In this document: piece after piece, positions 51,573-56,077 of the stretch
Numbering within the stretch: the first letter of the stretch is position 1
Layout: each line of letters opens with the position of its first letter
Assembly: GCA_024276425.1 (NCBI GenBank)
Contig: JAJRXF010000024.1
Coordinates: 1 to 56,077, forward strand
Origin: Actinomycetes bacterium
Lineage (GTDB): Bacteria; Actinomycetota; Acidimicrobiia; Acidimicrobiales; SZUA-35
Direction: 5' to 3'
DNA: 56,077 nucleotides
Notes under the pieces: model-generated
What the model was told of the DNA's origin: nothing
Seen by the model: the letters and a program-made list of their open reading frames with translations, nothing else
Databases searched by the model: none
Made by a program: the position numbers and the translations under genes

Positions 51573-53339
51573 ATGGTAGAGAAGTGGATTGTTGAGACCG
51601 ATCTGAGCCAGCAGTACCCGTTCTATACCCGAGCAAACGTTGGTGAGGTTTTTCCCGACCCGGTTGCTCCGTCGTCGTTCTCCTTCGCCTTCGAATCCGA
51701 GAACGGGCCAGCGGGAGCCGAGATGGGGTTTCGACGCGCCTACGCCAAGATCGGAGTCATGGAACTCGAGGAGTTCCCTTCCGATGAATGCCTCTTCCTG
51801 GGTGTGACTGGCGGGTATGCCTACCTCAACGCCTCGGCCTTGCGGATGCTTGGTCATCGAGCCCCGGGCATGACTTACAAGGACATCGACGACGCCTTTT
51901 TTGGCGACGCCCCCGGAGTTCCGGACTTTGTGGCCAAAGAAGGAGATGACCGGCCAGACCTGACGGCCAAGATCGGTGAAACGTTCGGATGGGTGTTGAC
52001 CACGCCAGATTTACCAGAAGTTGCCGCTGAGGAGAAACTAGTCAATCAACTTCGGGCCGACCGGCCTGAGTTGTCTGCGATGTCGACCAAAGAACTCAGC
52101 GACTTTATTTGGCGGCGACTGGATGACCACTACGAGGATTTGTTCACCCAGCATATTTACATTTCGTTCCTGGCCACGGTGCCAATCGGAATTATCACTG
52201 CGGTTTGCAACGCCATTGGTCAGCCTGAAGCAGCCCTTAAGCTCATTGCCGGTGTCGGAGATGTCGAATCCGCTCAACCCTCGATGGTCATGTGGGACTT
52301 GGGCCGTCAGGTCGCCCGCTCGGAGGCCCTGACTGCGATCTTTGATGCTGGGATTGAGGGAATGGACGATCGGCTCCGGCGGGCCGCAGCGGCGGATCCA
52401 GGTGCGGACTTCGCTGGGTTTGTCGAAGACTTCGATGAATTCCTGTACCACTATGGATGTCGAGGCCCCAATGAGTGGGAAACCCGGTGCCCAACCTGGG
52501 AGACCGAACCCGATCTGGCCTTAGCCGCCATTGACCGGATGCGGCTGGCTGATGATGGCGCGGCCCCGCAGCTTTCTAACGCGGACCGAGCCGCCGAACG
52601 CGAGGCTCTGGGCGCCGGAATTGCTGAGGCCTTGGCTGCTGACCCGGAAACTCAGGGGCAATTTCTGGCCGCCCTGGGAGCGGCAACGGTGTTTATGCCC
52701 GGGCGCGAGCGGACCAAGACCAATTGCATCAAGTTGATCCACGAAGCCCGTATGGCTTTTCGTGAGTACGGCCGCCGGGCCGTGGCTGCTGGAACCATGC
52801 CGACGGTCGAGTCGATCTCGATGTTGCGCCGAGACGAGATGGAAAAATTCGAGACTGACCCCGCTGGGTTTGCTGAGGTTGTCCGCCAGCGGTGGGATCA
52901 TTTCGAGCAGGTCGCGGAACTTCAAGAACCGTTCCTCTTTGTAGGCCAGCCGCCACCCTTTGCCGACTATCCGCGGCGAGACGCCAACACCGTCGAACTG
53001 CTGAGTTCAGGTGACACTCTCCAGGGAATACCCGGCTGCACCGGCAAAGCCCGCGGCATCGCCCGGGTGATAACCGACTCGCACGACCCCACTGCATTGG
53101 AACCGGGAGACATTTTGGTCGCCCCTATCACTGACCCGTCATGGACCCCACTTTTTGTTCCGGCCGGTGCAGTTGTGGTCGACGTTGGAGCACCGCTGTC
53201 TCATGCCATTATTGTCAGTAGAGAACTCGGGATTCCCTGCGTGGTTTCGGCCACCAATGCCACCAGGTGCATCCCCGACGGCGCGGAGATTGAGGTCGAT
53301 GGCGACACCGGGGTGATCACCGTTCTGCAGAAGTCCTAG
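51573..53339 (+). CDS. PEP-utilising enzyme swivel-domain protein lacking ATP-grasp
   Basis: From ATG 51573 (GGGGGA upstream) the 588-residue protein ends in a PEP-utiliser swivelling domain with His544 in GAPLSHAIIVSRELGIPCVV. This is the phosphohistidine position in PEP synthase, PPDK and rifampin phosphotransferase. The first ~450 residues are mostly helical and resemble the middle substrate-binding part of Rph-like proteins (FGWVLTTPDLPEV, YGCRGPNEWETRCPTW). The ~300-residue ATP-grasp domain of Rph is absent and no separate ATP-grasp gene is adjacent. It may accept phosphate from another protein or have lost phosphotransfer. Substrate unknown. Confidence 0.85.
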   Translation: MVEKWIVETDLSQQYPFYTRANVGEVFPDPVAPSSFSFAFESENGPAGAEMGFRRAYAKIGVMELEEFPSDECLFLGVTGGYAYLNASALRMLGHRAPGMTYKDIDDAFFGDAPGVPDFVAKEGDDRPDLTAKIGETFGWVLTTPDLPEVAAEEKLVNQLRADRPELSAMSTKELSDFIWRRLDDHYEDLFTQHIYISFLATVPIGIITAVCNAIGQPEAALKLIAGVGDVESAQPSMVMWDLGRQVARSEALTAIFDAGIEGMDDRLRRAAAADPGADFAGFVEDFDEFLYHYGCRGPNEWETRCPTWETEPDLALAAIDRMRLADDGAAPQLSNADRAAEREALGAGIAEALAADPETQGQFLAALGAATVFMPGRERTKTNCIKLIHEARMAFREYGRRAVAAGTMPTVESISMLRRDEMEKFETDPAGFAEVVRQRWDHFEQVAELQEPFLFVGQPPPFADYPRRDANTVELLSSGDTLQGIPGCTGKARGIARVITDSHDPTALEPGDILVAPITDPSWTPLFVPAGAVVVDVGAPLSHAIIVSRELGIPCVVSATNATRCIPDGAEIEVDGDTGVITVLQKS

Positions 53340-53359
53340 GGTCAACACCGGTAGGTCCC

Positions 53360-53365
53360 TAGACT
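53360..53365 (+). promoter_or_regulatory. -10 hexamer TAGACT of the two-component operon
   Basis: TAGACT ends 9 nt before ATG 53375 and no ribosome site is seen. Confidence 0.35.
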
Positions 53366-53374
53366 CGCCTCACC

Positions 53375-54553
53375 ATGTCGCTCCCTGTCCACTTTGCACC
53401 CCGGATTAGCCAGAGTCAGCGATTTGGCGACTATCTGATTGTTGGATCCACGGCTGCATTTTCGCTTTCAGAGGCGCTGGTTGGTGGCCGCCCTGTTTCC
53501 AACTGGCTCTGGTTTGGTGGCTTAGTCATCGTGGAGTCACTGGTTCTTTTCTGGCGCCGTCAACAACCGGCCGCAGTGTTTGGTGCCACCGTTGCGGTGG
53601 CCGCATTCTCCGACATGATTGGCTATGCCACCGCCGCCAACGCAGTGGTGGTCGCCGTATATGCTGCTGCCCGGTTTGGGTCTCGCCGAGTCGCCTGGTC
53701 GGTTGGCCTCGCGGCCATTGGACTTCACCTGGGTGATATGTCACTCAGTCAGGATCGCAGCGACCTTTGGCTGGGGTTTGCCATACTCAGCCTTGCCTGG
53801 CTACTTGGCGACCGGTTACGACTACAAGCGCTTCGCCAGATGGCCATGTCTGAGAAGTTAGAAAGGTTGGAGTTAGAGCGAGACCAGCGGGCCAGGGATG
53901 CGGTGCAGCGAGAGCGCATGCGAATTGCCCGCGAACTGCACGACATAGTTTCCCACTCGCTCTCCGCCATGGTGATGCACGCCGGTGGGGCCAGGAACGC
54001 TCCCGTAGATACCCCCGCGCCGGTTCTTGCCGCGCTGAAAACCATCGAAGAAACGGGCCGCCGAGAACTGGGTGAAATCCGTCAACTTCTTGGCGTTCTG
54101 CGCGACAATGATGATGATGATGATGGTGGTGTGCTTGGCCCCGCTCCAAACTTGGACCAACTTGAAGAACTTGTGGTCGATGGCAGCCTCCAGGGGGTAG
54201 AGATTGCATTGCGAGTCGAGGCCCCAGGGCTATCTCCGGCTATGCAGTTGACCGTCTACCGAATCGTGCAAGAATCGCTGAGCAATGTGCGTCGTCACAG
54301 TTCGACTGACCGGGTGGAGATTGACGTTCGCGTCCAGGATTCGGAATTGCTCGTACAAGTACAAGACAACGGGCGACGCCATAGCGTTGGACCCACCCAG
54401 GACTCCAGTGAGGCTTGCGAAGACGAAGTTGGCTATGGACTGGTCGGAATGGGCGAGCGGGTAGGGCTTTATGGGGGAAGGCTGCTGGCCGGTTGGGCCA
54501 CGACCGGCTACAGGGTGCAGGCCACAATCCCAGTACCGTTCGATCATGGCTGA
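53375..54553 (+). CDS. NarL-type sensor histidine kinase (HisKA_3)
   Basis: The 392-residue kinase has about five N-terminal membrane helices (~20-150), a short coiled coil (~155-180), the HisKA_3 box with phospho-acceptor His189 in RIARELHDIVSHSLSAM, and an ATPase domain with VYRIVQESLSNVRRHS (N box) and YGLVGMGERVGLYGG (G box). No periplasmic sensing domain is present, so it probably senses membrane state or works with a partner. An Asp run (DNDDDDDGG) from a GAT repeat sits between the two domains. It overlaps the response regulator by 8 bp. Confidence 0.92.
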   Translation: MSLPVHFAPRISQSQRFGDYLIVGSTAAFSLSEALVGGRPVSNWLWFGGLVIVESLVLFWRRQQPAAVFGATVAVAAFSDMIGYATAANAVVVAVYAAARFGSRRVAWSVGLAAIGLHLGDMSLSQDRSDLWLGFAILSLAWLLGDRLRLQALRQMAMSEKLERLELERDQRARDAVQRERMRIARELHDIVSHSLSAMVMHAGGARNAPVDTPAPVLAALKTIEETGRRELGEIRQLLGVLRDNDDDDDGGVLGPAPNLDQLEELVVDGSLQGVEIALRVEAPGLSPAMQLTVYRIVQESLSNVRRHSSTDRVEIDVRVQDSELLVQVQDNGRRHSVGPTQDSSEACEDEVGYGLVGMGERVGLYGGRLLAGWATTGYRVQATIPVPFDHG

Positions 54554-55211
54554 ACGAATCCGACTTCTCCTTGCCGATGATCAGGCCATTGTTCGCAGCG
54601 GCTGCCGGCTGATCTGCCAGGCCGCGCCCGAGATCGATATCGTGGGTGAGGCGGCAAATGGACGCGAGGCCCGTGAATTAGCCCGAACCCTCGGTCCGGA
54701 TGTCATTGCCATGGACGTACGGATGCCAGATCTCGACGGGATCTCGGCCACCGAAGGCATTTTGTCCGACTTTGGCTCTGATGGTCCACGTATTGTCATT
54801 CTCACCACCTTCGATCTTGATGAGTACGTGTATGGAGCGCTACGGGCCGGAGCGACCTCGTTCCTGCTCAAGGATGCACCACCCGAAGATGTCATTCGTG
54901 CCATTCGACTAGCCGCCAATGGAGAAGCCATGTTTGCTCCGTCGGTTACCACCAAGTTGATTCGCCGCCATGTGCAGCCGGTGGCCAAACGGCGAGGACA
55001 GGTTTCAGACTTTGGGCTAACGGCCAGAGAGAACGAGGTTGTTCGGCTCATCGCCTTGGCCAAATCGAACGCCGAAATCGGACAAGAACTGTGTATCGCC
55101 GAACGAACCGTGAAGGCTCACATGAGTGCCATTTTGGCCAAATTGCAGTTGCGGGACCGGGTCCAAGTTGTGGTCTTTGCCTACGAACAAGGCTTGCTAG
55201 ACAGCCGGTAA
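54546..55211 (+). CDS. NarL/LuxR-family response regulator
   Basis: The 221-residue regulator has a receiver domain with DD near residue 11, phospho-acceptor Asp57 in AMDVRMPDLDG, Thr/Lys switch residues in ILTTFD and FLLKDAPP, and a LuxR-type HTH with LTARENEVVRLIALAKSN and ERTVKAHMSAILAKL. It is the cognate partner of the kinase it overlaps. Target genes are unknown; no tandem operator is apparent at its own promoter. Its 3' end overlaps the next, convergent gene by 31 bp. Confidence 0.93.
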   Translation: MAERIRLLLADDQAIVRSGCRLICQAAPEIDIVGEAANGREARELARTLGPDVIAMDVRMPDLDGISATEGILSDFGSDGPRIVILTTFDLDEYVYGALRAGATSFLLKDAPPEDVIRAIRLAANGEAMFAPSVTTKLIRRHVQPVAKRRGQVSDFGLTARENEVVRLIALAKSNAEIGQELCIAERTVKAHMSAILAKLQLRDRVQVVVFAYEQGLLDSR

Positions 55212-55903
55212 TGAATCCCAGCGCGCGAGCGATCAACCTGGTGGATTAGGCCAGCCGCCTTGAAGCAGTAGGCCAACCGCTGGGCCGAGTCACGCCGCAG
55301 GGGCCCGCAAGCGGCCAAGTCGGCGGTGGTAAATACCTCGGGCAGCTCGGTCGGAAGGAGGGCAACCAGGTCATCAAGGCTTCGGAACCGGTGGCTAGAC
55401 AGGATCTCCTCCAGAACACGATCAACGGTTCGAAACCCCCCGCGCCCGCGGCGGGCCTTCGGATCGGGCACCTGATGTTTGGCTACCCGAACTAGGACAA
55501 CTTCGAGCTCCAGGTTCGGATGATCCAACAGGGTAGGGATACTGACCAGTTCGTCGAATAGCGCATAGATATCTCCCCGCTTGGGGGAACGCCGAGGCTT
55601 GACTCCCGGCTTGTGAAGAATCGTCTCGGCCGCCACGGGATAGACCAGCAGCATCCGGCGCTCGGCCAACAAGCGATCCATCTTGTTTCCCATGGCACCG
55701 AAGGACCCAGTCTGGATTTCGATGAGTAGTTCACTCGCCGTATCGCTATGGCGGACAATGTCGATCACAAATCCCTCCAGCGGAACTTCAAATCGATCTC
55801 CCGGCTGGGCGTAGTGCCGTTTGAGCGCTGCGTGAAGTGAGCCCTCGTTCAGCACTCCAATGTGTGGCTCATGTGGCACTACCAGCGAACTCCCTTGGCC
55901 CAT
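55181..55903 (-). CDS. Unknown protein with PD-(D/E)XK-like core and possible winged helix
   Basis: I do not recognise the 240-residue family with certainty. Residues ~35-75 read FVIDIVRH then LLIEIQTGSFGAMGNKMDRL, an Asp...Glu-x-Gln pattern in the arrangement of PD-(D/E)XK nuclease cores (with Gln replacing the usual Lys). The C-terminal ~80 residues (LVALLPTELPEVFTTADLA to AAGLIHQVDR) look like a winged helix. A DNA-acting role is inference. The ATG at 55903 overlaps the end of the preceding same-strand gene; a start at residue 9 is possible. Confidence 0.6.
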   Translation of the reverse strand: MGQGSSLVVPHEPHIGVLNEGSLHAALKRHYAQPGDRFEVPLEGFVIDIVRHSDTASELLIEIQTGSFGAMGNKMDRLLAERRMLLVYPVAAETILHKPGVKPRRSPKRGDIYALFDELVSIPTLLDHPNLELEVVLVRVAKHQVPDPKARRGRGGFRTVDRVLEEILSSHRFRSLDDLVALLPTELPEVFTTADLAACGPLRRDSAQRLAYCFKAAGLIHQVDRSRAGIHYRLSSKPCS

Positions 55904-56077
55904 TCATCGGAGTCCCATGGGTTGTTGGGGAGGGAACTCTGGGTCACCTTCGGTTCTGTTGTCTGGGTCACCTTCGGTTCTGTTGTCTGGGTCGCGGTGG
56001 AATGAGAAGGATTGGCATTGGAACCTTGCTCCTTTGAATCTCCATGGCGGTAGGCCAAAACAATAGTGACCAGAACT
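55879..56077 (-). CDS. C-terminal fragment of a membrane protein running off the right edge
   Basis: The minus-strand frame is open to the window edge and ends at TAG (55879). The visible ~65 residues begin with the end of a membrane helix (VLVTIVLAYRH) and continue as a hydrophilic Thr/Ser/Asn-rich tail with two copies of TQTTEPKV, ending WDSDEWAKGVRW. A competing frame is also open here but lacks protein character. It overlaps the start of the next gene by 25 bp, suggesting co-transcription. Function cannot be told. Confidence 0.5.
   Translation of the reverse strand, partial: VLVTIVLAYRHGDSKEQGSNANPSHSTATQTTEPKVTQTTEPKVTQSSLPNNPWDSDEWAKGVRW
55938..55985 (+). repeat. Two tandem 24-bp units
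   Basis: A 24-nt unit occurs twice exactly (55938-55961, 55962-55985). On the minus strand it encodes TQTTEPKV twice in the tail of the edge gene. Confidence 0.9.

Overview
The window is 56 kb of moderately high-GC DNA and reads as an actinobacterial chromosome, most plausibly from the class Acidimicrobiia (inference). The support is a DUF222/13E12-type HNH protein, an SCO6745-family protein, lipoproteins with short lipoboxes, an OmpA/BON-like protein with no outer-membrane export system nearby, and at least a dozen genes whose start codon lies 6-9 nt downstream of a TANNNT hexamer with no Shine-Dalgarno sequence (leaderless transcription). I see no rRNA, tRNA, insertion sequence, phage gene or CRISPR array.

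Region 1 (1-25505) is a surface-glycan locus with a biosynthetic assembly line built into it. It opens inside a serine-type NRPS (condensation, adenylation, carrier). Overlapping stop/start codons couple this to a KS-AT-KR-ACP polyketide synthase ending in an unusual condensation/epimerisation-like domain, then to a WbuB-like glycosyltransferase, then to a phosphoglycosyl transferase. A DUF218 protein fused to a glycosidase-like domain and an unknown protein follow. Next come a Wzx-like flippase, an O-antigen polymerase/ligase and a Wzz/BY-kinase as a second coupled operon, a stand-alone DUF218 paralogue, a phosphoglycosyl transferase homologue that has lost its catalytic Asp-Glu pair, an HNH protein, a UDP-N-acetylhexosamine dehydrogenase, an ArfA-like OmpA protein with a small membrane partner, and an intact phosphoglycosyl transferase. 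Together these could build, flip, polymerise and length-control a glycan; the NRPS/PKS may supply an amino-acyl/polyketide part or lipid for it.

Region 2 (25525-35120) concerns nucleosides: a BMP-family nucleoside ABC transporter (binding protein, double ATPase, two permeases) runs with adenosine deaminase. A terminator-like hairpin separates the binding-protein gene from the ATPase gene. A second, orphan BMP lipoprotein, a class II aldolase homologue that lacks two zinc ligands, and a Cof-type HAD phosphatase flank the operon.

Region 3 (35129-44604) holds a lipoprotein, a secreted beta-propeller/FnIII protein, an alpha/beta hydrolase, thymidine kinase, an orphan ParA, a PAP2 membrane phosphatase, uracil-DNA glycosylase, a Cys-rich protein and a NagZ-like GH3 lipoprotein.

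Region 4 (44621-56077) has a Fur-family regulator divergent from a zinc/manganese ABC transporter, with a perfect 45-bp palindrome in the transporter promoter. A thioesterase, a methyltransferase, an SCO6745 protein, a class V aminotransferase, a PEP-utilising swivel-domain protein without ATP-grasp, a NarL-type two-component system, a possible PD-(D/E)XK-like protein and a truncated membrane protein at the right edge follow.

Two themes cross the window. One is leaderless promoters, which were used here to choose starts. The other is in-frame 15-bp (five-codon) minisatellites in tails and linkers of unrelated genes.
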